Below, piece by piece: positions 1 to 11,456 of a stretch of DNA of 64,000 nt. Positions within the stretch are counted from its first letter, which is position 1. Every line of letters starts with the position of its first letter. Position numbers and translations under genes: made by a program. The stretch spans positions 21,954,927 through 22,018,926 of the forward strand of contig NC_037594.1 in assembly GCF_003073045.1 (NCBI RefSeq), in the 5' to 3' direction. The notes beneath the pieces were generated by a model that did not search any database, was not told the DNA's origin, and saw only the letters and a program-made list of their open reading frames with translations. Source of the DNA: Pomacea canaliculata (Eukaryota; Mollusca; Gastropoda; Architaenioglossa; Ampullariidae).

Positions 1-258
1 TCATTTTTTTAATAGTTTTGTTTTTAATCATTCTGATGAATCCAGAAATGATAAAGAACTGTTTGGGTATCCAAGCTGCTGCTGCAAAATGTGATTCTGA
101 AGCATTAAATTAACATCCTCATAGATATTAGACACTTTATATGTGATCACTTTCACTCACAGACTTAACTGTACCAAATTGAAAGACAATAATTTAGTTA
201 TGCTTATGGAAGTGAACAATAGTCTATAAGATTTGTGTTTACCTTGTCTTTGTTGCAG

Positions 259-3200
259 GTGTCTTGTGGAAGGATGATCCACATGTATTTCTAAGCACAG
301 GCAAAGACCAGATGCTCATACAGCATCTGTTTAATGATGCAAAGCGACCAGCAGATAGTGTTATTCCATCTGGCATTGACATCAGCATCTATGGAGATAT
401 GTGCCATGCCACCCGAGACAAAAACAATGGTATTTTTTGCACTTTCAATGTTTTATATTGCAAGCACAAAATTTCAGAGAGAAAAAAAGTATTCAGAAAA
501 CTTCTAGTCATCTGACGCAATGATGGTGTGTGGCATGAAAGATCTCCATGCATATGTACTTGTCTGTGTCTGCAGCTTGTGCTTGTAACAGGATGTATTC
601 AGTAGAAGAAGGTTCTTTTTTTCAATGGGTAAGGGTGAGAACTGAATGAATTGGAATTAAAGTAATACACATGGGGCATATTGAGGTACAATATAAAAAA
701 ATCTAATTTCAGCTAGAGGGAAAGAGGTGACGAGTAAGCTGTCTGTACTTCGCAAGCCAAACCAGTCACGAAGTGAGCAGTTCTTCACTCAGGCCAATAG
801 TTCTCTTACAGTCTTTCAGCACAAACGAGATACTACTCGGTTAGAAGTATGTATTATCTGTAGACTAGTTCTTGTCTTTTCTCATGAAATTGAATTTTGC
901 ATCTATTGTTGTTTATAGATATTTGATTTTGTATTGAGATTTGGCTGCACAATGCTTCTTCTCTGATCTGCCTCATCTTAACTCATAGTTTCTTATATCT
1001 AAAACCATGTAGCTACTCTCCTAAATAGGTAGCTTGTTATGTGAGTCAAAGGCAGTAAATCTGGCTTTCTGTATAGCTTATAATTTAAGCTAAAAAGTTT
1101 GCCTTAAAAAAAAAAATTCCAGCAAAGTTGTTTTAATCCAGGATTCCATGGAGTGGTATTTGCAGTCGGCATGTGAAGATGTGTCCATGATGAGTTTCCT
1201 GGATCTAGCCAAGTCATATCAACTCAAGGGTCGGACAACGGAGGAGCTCTGCAGGCAGAATGCAGCAGTAGCTTCTTTTCTTAACAAACAACAGGTGAGA
1301 ACAACAATTCACTATTGTGTGTTTTAGGTATATTTGTATATTAAGACCATGGGGAAAGGAGACAAAAGCACCAATCACAGGGCATATGTGTTAGATGAGA
1401 AGACCTTTTGGACATTTACTTGGCATCAGTACCACCTTGAGTAGATGTCATGCAGACTATCAAGTATGCAAATCAATAAGAATATTTTGTTCTTTACTCA
1501 GATATGGGAATTAAATTTTTTTGTAAAGTAGGATATTGGTCAAACAAACTGGAATGTGGAAAAAAATTGAGTGAAAGTGAGCAAGCTGTGGCTTACAACA
1601 TTTCACAGATAAGTACCTGCTGACTGTGGGTAAAACTTCACAACAACTGCAGTACTGATGCGAACAGGTCACTTAACCCATTGCGCTGAATACGTTTGTA
1701 GCACTCTAGTAGTGTACTAAGTTATTTATTTCTGTAAAGGGTAATGGTCAAATGACTCCCAGGATTCTCCCTTCCCAGGCCTGCTGCAACCGTAATAGCC
1801 AGCCTTGAACTCTCTCGCTAGTGCTTAGTCATTACACACATATACACATGCGCATGTATATGCATGCTTACCCATCTTCACACATGACCATTGCATGTAC
1901 ACAAACACACTTACACATGCTCTCAAACATAGTCACATCTCACATGTGGGCACACACTTAGCAAGGCCAGGAAGTCCGGCCTTGGACTCCAGGGGTGGGG
2001 AGCCACTGCTGCCACGGGTGCAGGGAAAGTTCAGGGCTATATAACCAGGCCATGGGGAAAAAGGGGAAGGATGGTTTCTGGGACATTCTAGGGGATGTGA
2101 TAAGTAGTATAAGTTTTGAATTGTAGGAGGCTTTTTGATTTTGGAAGTGAGATTGGAGAGAAGGCGAGCAAGCCGCCGAGTGAAACTCTGAATAAAAATC
2201 TACAGTTTTGCAGTAAACTCCTTGTGTTTTTGTTTGACTAGCCCACCCCTATGTAGCTATCAGGGACAGACGTGTCGGTTACAAGTAAATAAGGAAAGAA
2301 ATTGTTGGTACCTTTAGGAATGGCTCTACTATTAATTACCTCCCTTAGAAAGCTAAAATAGTTAGGTTAATGGGTATAAATACTGGAACACATTGTACTT
2401 TGTACCACCACTCCATTTCCAAGAGATAAAATGCTTTGCTTTTTGTCTGTTTGGAGTGTGTTAATACATGCATACTTAGTATATTACCTGTTAGTGTGGT
2501 TAATGTTCCCTGCATGTGTGTTTTGCTTATCAGATTGCCAGTTCATGGCTTCTACTTGGCATTTTATACTCAAAGACCATTGTAAAATCCAGCCTTCAAG
2601 TCCCTCGTAGAGTTTCAGTCACACCCACTGCTACTGATACTGAGAAAGGTGATACAGTGCTTCTGTTCTCTTAGTAAACACTTGTTATGTCTTCTTAACA
2701 TGTCAGATTGCTTCTGTTTTGTCAAGATCGCTGAATTCTTGTCTCAAAATAAGAGAGTAAAATAGATATTGTATTTAATTTCATAATCTTTTTCATTTAG
2801 ATCTTTCTGTATACTAAGCTGTCTGGGACAGAAAGATTCCAATAGCTTTAAATTAAACTGGGTGAAGAGAAAGGAGTGTATTGTAATTGATTGTGGGAGT
2901 GTAGGTGATTAAGCAGGTTGGTGTGCATGCCTGGTATGAGAGCATTAACTGTACTTATTCATTTATTCGTTATATTTGGTTTCACCAGGCAAATTCTCTG
3001 TAAACATTGGCAGCCCAGATGTCGAGCAAAGCACAGTCCACATCAAAGCTGAAAAAGACAAAATTGTTGAAATAAGCACAGGTTAGAGGCATAAAAGTTA
3101 GTTGTATTGTTCTTTTGTTTCCAACATGGATTTTTTTTTATTGGTTTTTAAAACATTGTTTATTTTTTATCTAACATAAAATTTCATAAAAACTATTACA

Positions 3201-6200
3201 TATTTTATAGTGGCATGAAAGACCTACTTTTCCCAGCAATCCATGGTCTACAGTAATTTCAGAATTTCTGATCTGAAAGAATAAAATGTTTTACAAAAAA
3301 ATGTATTTCTTCTTTGACATATGACATGATCATTGCAAGTAAAGGGTTACACTAGCTCTTTGACACTAGGCTGGTATAGCAGTTTTTTATATGGTTATTG
3401 TGCGGTTCACTACCATCTGCTCTTGTCGGGGTGTCTGGCCTTTCTGAAATAGACTGGTGCTTTTCAGTTGGTGTCAACTTAAATGGGCATTTTTCCAGGC
3501 TACAGTTTTGTTTCTATGGTTTGGTTGTCTACTTCCAGCATTTATCTAGCAGAATAGACTCTTTCTTTTGTCAGTATCGCCGGTGTTATGGACTTAACGC
3601 CTCACTGTGTTTAACCGGTCTAGCTGGAATAGGTGTGACTCCAGGAGGTTTATGCTTGTCTTTTACTGAAGACTATGTTAGTCACTCCATGTTCCACTGT
3701 GCTACAGACCTTTCTTGTGCCTGTTTCTTTAACATACTACCCTGCCTCCAGCAATTGCGACTGCTTGGATACTACTTTTGTATGCTAGCTGTGGAGTTTG
3801 TCTTTGGACAACTCTAACACACTGGGTATGCAGTGTTCGGCATATCAGCTGTGTGACATCTGTTCCATTTGGTCTGAGGAGCAGTGGGCAAAAGTGAGGC
3901 AGGATGAGCTGTCATTGAAGGTGGGATCTAAGTTGAAAGTATCATCTGCTTAAAAAAAAAAAGTCGCAAGGTTTCTGCTTTCTCCCTATGTCAGCACAAG
4001 CTACAGGCAGTCCTGGTTCATTTGTTACTCCTCCCTCCCCCGGGGTAACTAGTCTGGAGTTTGCGTCACTTGGTTTGCATGGGGTGACAGCACAACAGGC
4101 CACAATCTGACTATCTAAGGTAGGTTGTTTTTCCTCTGCCTGGTCTTTATTCTCCTATGGTCATGCCATCTGGTACAATTAAAAAAGAAATATAATTTTG
4201 ATAGTAAATTTTCATCATTCATCACTTACCAGATGACGTAATGTCAAGGCCCTCCCAATCTCCCCTTTTATAAGTCAAGTAGGGTGTTCATTGAAAAAAT
4301 TGCAGTACAGGCCTTGTGTTTGTCTTTATAGCGGTTAGAGGGCAGTTGCTTACTGACCTGACATGTTTGAACTCAGGGAGACAACGTTTTGATGGTTAAA
4401 GAGCTGGTATAACCATTTATCTTCGACAGTCATGTCATCTGGTACATCTCTAAGAAAGAAAATTTACTCTCAAAATTATATTTTTTGTAAACTACACTTT
4501 GATTATCTTCTTTCAATAAACTCTGTGAATCTTGAGGCTCCTTAGATGTAGATGAAAAGAAAATTAATTCCAGAGTTTTCTGCTCACAAAAGTGCTGTTT
4601 TATAATTTTTTAATTTGAATTTTAATAATTTCAGGAACAGAAGATGAATCTGATGGGGAGAGCTCAGAATATGAGAAAAAGATGTCTAACATAGCCAGTG
4701 GACATGGAACTAGTGGTGACTTTTTCTTTGGGGATGGTGACACAGATGTTGTACCTTATACCTTGGGTATTAATGTCCATTCAACTGGCGAGGTATGTGA
4801 TCTGTCACTGGAAAAGTTTGATAGAACTGCAGATGTTGAATTAGCTGGACCCACCTGGTTTATTTAATATGTAATTGTTGTCACTAGTATTTGCTAATAA
4901 TTGTTTTGCTTTAGAACTCTGCCTTGGATGGATAAAATTAAGATACTGAAGTCTGATGTTTTTGGAACTCTTCATTTTATGCTATTTTACTTTATATAAA
5001 ATAGTAAGTCACTGAGTTACTATATAAATAAAAAATACTTACAATGCGAGTAGGCAGTATTTTGCAAAACTGACGATGTGCTGAGTTAGATTTAAACAAG
5101 CCACACAAAAAATATGGATGTTTCTTTTTGGTATTGTATTAGAAGATGTGGTGATATGGAAATCACCTTCTAGCTACCTCAATTACAGCTGTCCACTCCA
5201 GATTGGTCAGAAATAACAAAGGAACGAGAGAACACTAGTCAAGTAACTCAGCTCCCTTCCCACTCCCCATCCCTTCTTGTCTGGCTGACGAGTATACCTC
5301 TCCAGTTTTTTGCGCAGCTTAAACCAAGTTGGCTGGTTTTTGCTTTTTTACTGCCACCTTGTTTGCTGTATGTTGATTTTGTGGCAACGTGAAGGACCTT
5401 ATGTTGCTTGCAGTGTGGCAAGTATCTTGCCAACTCTGTTGCTTGCTCTCTTTACTCACTGCCCTACTCCTATTCTGAAGACAGTTGGGTGCAGGTGGTC
5501 AGGGATTTGATAAGGTTAAAGGTAACACTACACACTTATTCCCTTTCCTACAGGCTAAAGCAAGTTGTTTACATTGCTACAGCTTGAGCATCCATAACTG
5601 CCCTCTCCTTCTGCTTTACCTTCGAAGAGCAGGGTCTTCCAGTTTGTGGTAATGCAAGCTGGAAGTGAGGTAGCTAGAGGGTGATCTCCAGTTGTGTCAT
5701 CTGGTAAGTACTTGAAGAAAAAAATGTTGCTACCAAAGTAGCATTTTGACTTCAGTCTTTGTTCGGCAGGACTGGAGTCATCTGCCGCCAGAAGCTTTCC
5801 AACCTCGACATGAAATCACGGGGCATACAACTCCACCAGACCGCTTTGATGGAACTGACCACGATGCATTGCACATAGCAGCAATAGAGTCAGACATAAC
5901 CCTTCCAACACCTACAGAGACAGAACTCAGAGAACAATACCTTAACTTGAGTATCGACGTATCCTCCTTGCCCAGCTGCCCTGCTCATGATTTCACACCT
6001 ATTGTTGTAGAATTAATACGTTATTTTGCTGAACAGGTAAGTCTTCAAGCAACAGATGCTTCATGTATACTGGAAACTCATATAAAAACAACACAAAGTC
6101 CTGTAATATCTAGTTTAAAAATATTGAAATGCTGTCATTTGAGGTTCACTTTAGGACTGTCATATTTGGATGATAATTTTTAAGACTGCTCAATATTATG

Positions 6201-7677
6201 AAATTCATTATTTTAAGTTATTATTTCAGTACAATTCGTTTCAAAGCTGCTCTAGACTGCAAAAGTAGATCAGGCTTTTAAAGCCTTTGCATTTACCACT
6301 CATCGCTTAATGGATTTTTTTTTTCATAACTTTTATGTGAGCAGATTTTTAAATTTGTCTTTTAGTCTGTTAAAGAAACATTAAGATTTTGTCTTTATTT
6401 TTTTTTATTTGTGCTCTTCATTGGTCTTTGTGTTTTTCAGGGGGATGTACAAACGTGTGTCTCCATGCTGATTGTTTTGGGTGATCATGTCCGGTCTCAT
6501 ATTGAAGAAGAAAGTCAAGAGAACTGGTTTCTTAGCTACATAGGTCAGCTTGTTATTAGTTTAATATGCACTTTTAGTTTTGGTTTTTTTTTCAGCTAAT
6601 GTGTATCAATTTATCAGAAGTGTTTAAGTGGCAATATCTGATGTTCTACTTAGCCTTATTAAGCCTTTCATGCCAAGAGTAGGTGGCCAAGATGTTATCT
6701 AGTTTGCATTTATTACACTGGTTTCTTAACTACCTAGTTCAGCTAATTATTACACTTTAATATGCCTTTATATAATTTTTCAGCTGTTGTGTATCAATTT
6801 ATCAGAAGTGTTTAGATCTCCGTTTTGTTTGGATAGCCATATGGTGGCAAGATGTTTGTCATTTATTTTGCAATCATTTATTAAACTCCATCATCTGTTC
6901 TGTAGCTCTGTTGTTGGGACTTTATTAAGAGATAGTTTACATCATATTTGTCACAGATCTGTTAGGACATTTTGAGCTGTGGCCACTGGCTAATGAGATA
7001 ATATCTCTGAGTCATCTGCCACAAGTGAATCAGCTTAACCAAGTGTCAACAACCACTCATACAGCTTGCCCTCAGTGCTCACGGGTCATGGAACGTACAG
7101 GCTGGCTTTGTGATCGCTGCAAAACACGCACAAACCTCTGCAGCATTTGGTGAGAACTTGAGCAAGTGCACATGATAAACAAAGCACAATCAACAGCTAA
7201 TAATGAATCGTTGATTTGGCTGGTTAACAAGAGCAGAATAGGCAGTGTTTATTGTATACAAATCCAATGTCACAAAGGCCTCATACTTACATGGTGTCTT
7301 TTGACAAACTGTTAACTCATTCAGTATGGATATATTGACGTACTTGAACTGTAACTATGAATACATTCCTGGGTGCAAACTTTAATGGAAGAGTTAAGGC
7401 TGTTCATGATTTCCTAATTCTTCACAAGTAGTGTCATCTTCAGTTTTATGATGCCTGAATGCAGATAAATTACTCTATGCATCCACCTCTATGCAACATT
7501 CTGTCTGTAAAATTTTACAACTGCAGTTCGTCTTCTTACAGTCATTTGCCTGTGAAAGGAGAATGGGTCTGGTGCCAAGGCTGCTGTCATGGTGGACACA
7601 TGCAGCACATGCAGGAATTCTTTCAACGTTACACCATGTGTCCAGCTGGTTGTGGCCACCATTGCGAGTACACATGA
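259..7677 (+). CDS. WDR24: WDR24, GATOR2 complex subunit (5' part outside window)
   Basis: Ten exons: 259-429, 713-846, 1142-1294, 2534-2648, 2989-3081, 4635-4792, 5770-6036, 6441-6543, 6957-7149, 7542-7677. All have AG/GT borders, and all phases agree to the TGA at 7675-7677, giving ~506 residues. WDR24 is normally ~790 aa, so the N-terminal ~280 residues (most of the WD40 propeller) lie upstream. The first exon ([11 protein letters not shown], then [11 protein letters not shown]) matches the end of the propeller. The middle is acidic and serine-rich (exon at 4635). The last two exons carry the C-terminal zinc-binding RING-like region with [26 protein letters not shown] and CPAGCGHHC. Known role: GATOR2 (WDR24, WDR59, MIOS, SEH1L, SEC13) opposes GATOR1 at the lysosome to allow amino-acid activation of mTORC1. 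The motif series and length make the call firm. Introns hold repeat elements listed separately. Confidence 0.95.
1712..2271 (+). mobile_element. Possible old LTR fragment in WDR24 intron
   Basis: Within the 1.2 kb intron, about 1960-2275 differs from its surroundings: higher GC, a short hairpin (CAAGGCC...GGCCTTG), a TATA-like run near 2040, an AATAAA-like site near 2190, then a T-rich stretch ending GTGTCGGTTACA. That order resembles the U3-R-U5 of an LTR. The suggested start, TGTACTAAG at about 1712, and the flanks (AGTAG against AGTAA) are weak, so the borders are guesses. No internal coding region is present. Confidence 0.25.
4188..4486. mobile_element. MITE-like inverted-repeat element in WDR24 intron
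   Basis: The two ends are inverted copies of each other over about 57 bases. The left arm starts AAATATAATTTTGATAGTAA and contains TTACCAGATGA. The right arm contains TCATCTGGTA and ends near TCAAAATTATATTT. The core (~180 bp) has no coding potential that I see. A further partial copy of the TCATCTGGTACA end lies at about 4160-4177, and the same motif recurs at about 5697. I infer a non-autonomous DNA element; the superfamily is unknown because the target duplication is hidden in A/T-rich flanks. Confidence 0.55.
5159..5688. mobile_element. MITE-like element with 31-bp terminal inverted repeats
   Basis: Bases 5159-5189 and the reverse complement of 5658-5688 match at 27 of 31 positions (shared core TCTAGCTACCTCA). 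The ~530 bp between them lie wholly inside a WDR24 intron and end 81 bases before the exon at 5770. No transposase is seen. TCATCTGGTAAGT follows just outside the right arm, linking it to the other inverted-repeat element in this gene. Confidence 0.5.
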
Positions 7678-10600
7678 CTGTCTTGAGAGGAGTACATCGG
7701 ATCTTTGCAAATGAATGGCCTAAAGAATATGCTGCAGCAAGGCAATTACTGCATATATTAGTGTAAGACTGTTATAAGCTCTCAAACATGAGCTTTGTGG
7801 AGAGAGTGGGAACACTGTATGAGGCATAAGGAAAAGACATCGTGAAGCTGACATGTTTGAAGTTAATACCAGTAAAATTGGGAAATTTAGATGGGCTAAT
7901 ACCACCAGGACTATGATCAAGTTTTGTATTCAGGGTCTTTACATTGTTTTGTATTTATTCATATAATGCAAAGCCTGAAAGGCTGAGCAGTTGTCTTATT
8001 CCCCCAGCTAACAATACCAGAACCCTACTCCCCAGCTTCCACCCCAAAAAGAACTCGTTTAATTTTCTTTGGCTTATCTGAACTGGGTATTCAATACATA
8101 ATTATCAGGCATATTGGGCTTATGATCTGTATTGGGTATTTCTTGCATACATTACTGTCAGGTATATTTTGCCCATGTTCTGTACTGTAAATCAGTGGTT
8201 CTCAAAGTGTGTTCTGTGGACCACTTGAGGGCCGCATGCATAAGTCAGGTGGTCTACAGCTGACAGTCATCATATGTCAGCAAAGTGATGTTTAAATTGC
8301 AATATACGCTTATTAGTCCAGTACTGATTTCACACAAGTTTTTATTTTATCGATACCCAACTGTTCGTTCACATAAAACTCTAGCTTACCAAGTCTTTAT
8401 GTCACAGTGCGAGCATTGTATCATTTAACTGTGTCATCCATTACCCTTAGTAACGCAGTACACTTAATTTGTGTATTTCTTGAAGTATGTAATTTTATGT
8501 AAACTTATTGCTATACTACTGTCACAAAAGTATATTTTGTTTTGAATTGTAATAAAACAGATGCTGCAGTTCAAATTTGAAGTTCACGAACAGAGTGGTT
8601 TTAAGCCTTGGTGGGCGGCTGTATTTGTTGACTTAAGTAAAGTGGTCCACTGTCCAAAATACTTTGGGAACCACTGGTCTAAATGCTTGAAAGGATGATC
8701 AACTATATCATTCAGTCATTTGTCCTAAATCTCGTGCTTGTGGTGAAACAAAGCTATTAAGAACTTTACTACCTCTTATAGATTGTGTATGTTGTTCTGT
8801 AAGGTAGCCCTTTTTACAAGAGCACTTCATATTTCAGAAGTCATGAATGATAAAAAATCCTCAGAGAATGGATGTGTAGAAAAGTAAAATTTTGCAAGGT
8901 AATTTTGGAAATAAAAATGCTAAGAAAACTTGTGCTTTTTGTTCAATTTAATATCTCTCTCTCTCCCCCTCCCCCCCCCCACAACCCACATTTATCAGAA
9001 GACAAAAAAGAAAGTTTAACGAAACATAAAATTGCCTGTGGTTCTTGTGAAATCCTTTCAAACACTTCACACTGAGCTATGAAATTCTTCAGCAGCAAGC
9101 TAGAACTACAAAATTTCTGAATTGCTTAACAATCTCACATGTACATCAGAGCAGAAAATATTCATGCTAAAATTTAATACCATTCTTCCACTCAGACATC
9201 ACCTTTGTTGCAACAGCTGTATTTCACTTGTACCATTACTCTGCACCATCCAGCTCCATATTTTAAGAACCAACAAAATAGCAGAATTAAGTTAGCAACT
9301 CCAAATCTGACAGTACTATCCACTAGTTGGTTTTAACTTCTTGTTAACCTCTTTACTGTTGAATGTTAAAAGAATCTTCCCCCACCCACCTCAAATTCAC
9401 CAATGCATTTTCCTTTTCTTAAAGCATTCTTTGCCCAAGGGGGAAAATGTTTGGATATTTATGAGCCATGCACTTTCAATTGCAATAAACATGAAATATA
9501 TGTTGAAAAAAGAAAACTGTAAATTCCCAGTTTGGATAGTCTAATGCATCTAACTGTATGCTTGAACAAGTAACAAGAAGCAAATGAGATTCAAAATTTT
9601 GTTTACTCCAGCAAAGCAGCATGCGCTGTGCGCTTGCAAGAATCTTGAGGCTACTTTTCGATTTTTAATAATATATTTTTTTCTTACCTTTAAAATAAGT
9701 GGACTATATACTACTTATAACTGTCCATCACCAATATGAATAAAAACCTGTCATTATCAATGCTTTCTATCAGTCAACACTTAAATTCCAGCAAAATATT
9801 GTTAACCAGAAAATTTAACTGTTCCAAGTATGTACAAAATGGTACTCTATGTGGAAACAACTGCAACCCCATCCACAACACTTCAAAATTTTGCTATGCA
9901 CTTGCATATCACAATAATAGACAATCATAAACTCATAATTTGGTTACATGCAAACTTTTGTTAAATTAAAAAAAAAAAAAAAAAGCATTCAAATATAAAA
10001 TGCACCAGCAGACATGAAGGTGATGGAGCAGACAACAGGAAATTATGCCACCATTACCAACCTTAAAACCTGTGGTTTATACCAATGTCTTTTGCAGCAG
10101 AGACCAAAAACTAGATGACAATATGAACATGCACACAAAAGTGAAATAAAACATGGCAGAACCTTTTTTCTTGTACAGTCTCACAACTTTCAAGACCAAC
10201 CATACATCTATTGTGAAACATTCTCCACAATCTCATTATAGTTCATAAATTACACATACACCGGTGATGAAATACTACTTCAAGTTCGATTGGAGCTTTT
10301 ACACAAACTCTAACCATGTGTCAGTTAACAAAGACCAGGTGAGAACAAGGAACTAAACTTGGATAGTGAAAACAGTTGTACTGTAATTATTACAGCTGGT
10401 TACAACTGCCACAGACTACACCCTACTTGCATGGGGGTAACTGAATTGCATTTATATGAAATGGAATAAAAAGTCACCAACAAAATCAAATTACTTTTAA
10501 AATCTTGTGTTGTTTTTTTTTCTCCAGCACGACTGCCTGATGCAATGAGGCAAGAAATTGCTCCCAGTCAAGTAAAACTTTCGTGCAAAATGATTTATCC

Positions 10601-11456
10601 CTGATATATCAGATCTGTGGTAAATCCAATAAAGACTTGCCACCACATCACAAACGTATGGAAAGCAGTCATGATGTCGATTCAGTGAAAACGTAGGTTG
10701 CTAGGAGGTGGAATCCTGCTTAGTCCAGCTTGTAAGAATTTGGCATGGCTGGCACAATGATTGCCTAAATGGAGTAAAAGACCTTACTGCATTGGCAATA
10801 ATGTGCCTAAAACTCAAATAGCTTATCTTTATGCTGGAATTCTTCATTACTGGTCGATATTATTACACTGTACCAAATCAACTGCACATGCGATTTTCCA
10901 TTTTTAATATTTCCATGCCTGTGTCACATACTGTGGCTATGACAAAGTGTTCTACCAGGCGATTCTTTATCTGCCATGCCCCCAATGTGCTAGTTATCAC
11001 AATGCAGTCCAGCTGGCAAAAGATGACTTGATGAACAACCTGGCAAGATCATGTTTTTCCTTCCAGCAGAATGGTCATTTTATCAGTCTTCCTTGGGTTT
11101 TGATGTTTCCATATCTGAGTCATGCTGCAAATGTACATGCACAATTTAAGACATTGTATAAGATTAAAAATTAGTATACTATGACAAACACCACTGATTA
11201 TAGCCCTTCGTGCATCCTCAATAGTTTAAAAATAAAAATGACGCTTAGAATGCAACTAAACAGAAACAAAAGGAACCCTCTTTAATGCATTTACTCTTAA
11301 AATTTACTACATTTCTGAATGTTGACATTATTCTTGCTTTGGAGAATGTCAACCATTTTAAAACAGTCAAAAATGATCAGATGACTTTGGTTCTTAGCTG
11401 TTGACAGATTTAAGATAAAAATGTAAGCATCCAATAAATTCATTTAAAGCTTTGAT
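7678..11456. other. WDR24-INSIG tail-to-tail interval (3' UTRs)
   Basis: No coding exon was recognised. This interval should hold the 3' UTR of WDR24 (+) and the 3' UTR of INSIG (-). It contains one hAT-type element (8193-8676), a polypyrimidine run near 8955-8982, an AATAAA-like signal near 8910 on +, and a poly-A run at about 9968-9984. Short ORFs here have no recognisable domain or exon signature. Confidence 0.5.
8193..8676. mobile_element. Non-autonomous hAT-type DNA transposon
   Basis: The left end CAGTGGTTCTCAAAG and the right end CTTTGGGAACCACTG are inverted repeats with the CAGTGGTTC termini typical of many hAT elements. Subterminal GGACCAC / GTGGTCC blocks are also inverted. The 8-bp flanks (CTGTAAAT left, GTCTAAAT right) agree at 6 of 8 positions, as expected for a decayed hAT target duplication. 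At 484 bp with no transposase ORF, it is a MITE-class derivative of moderate age. Confidence 0.75.

Noticed and set aside
3398-3817. 139-codon open frame in a WDR24 intron
   Set aside because: Cys/Phe/Leu-rich composition typical of T-rich DNA; the WDR24 exons on both sides join in phase without it.
7475-7710. Minus-strand open frames over the last WDR24 exon
   Set aside because: Antisense shadows of the zinc-binding coding exon.
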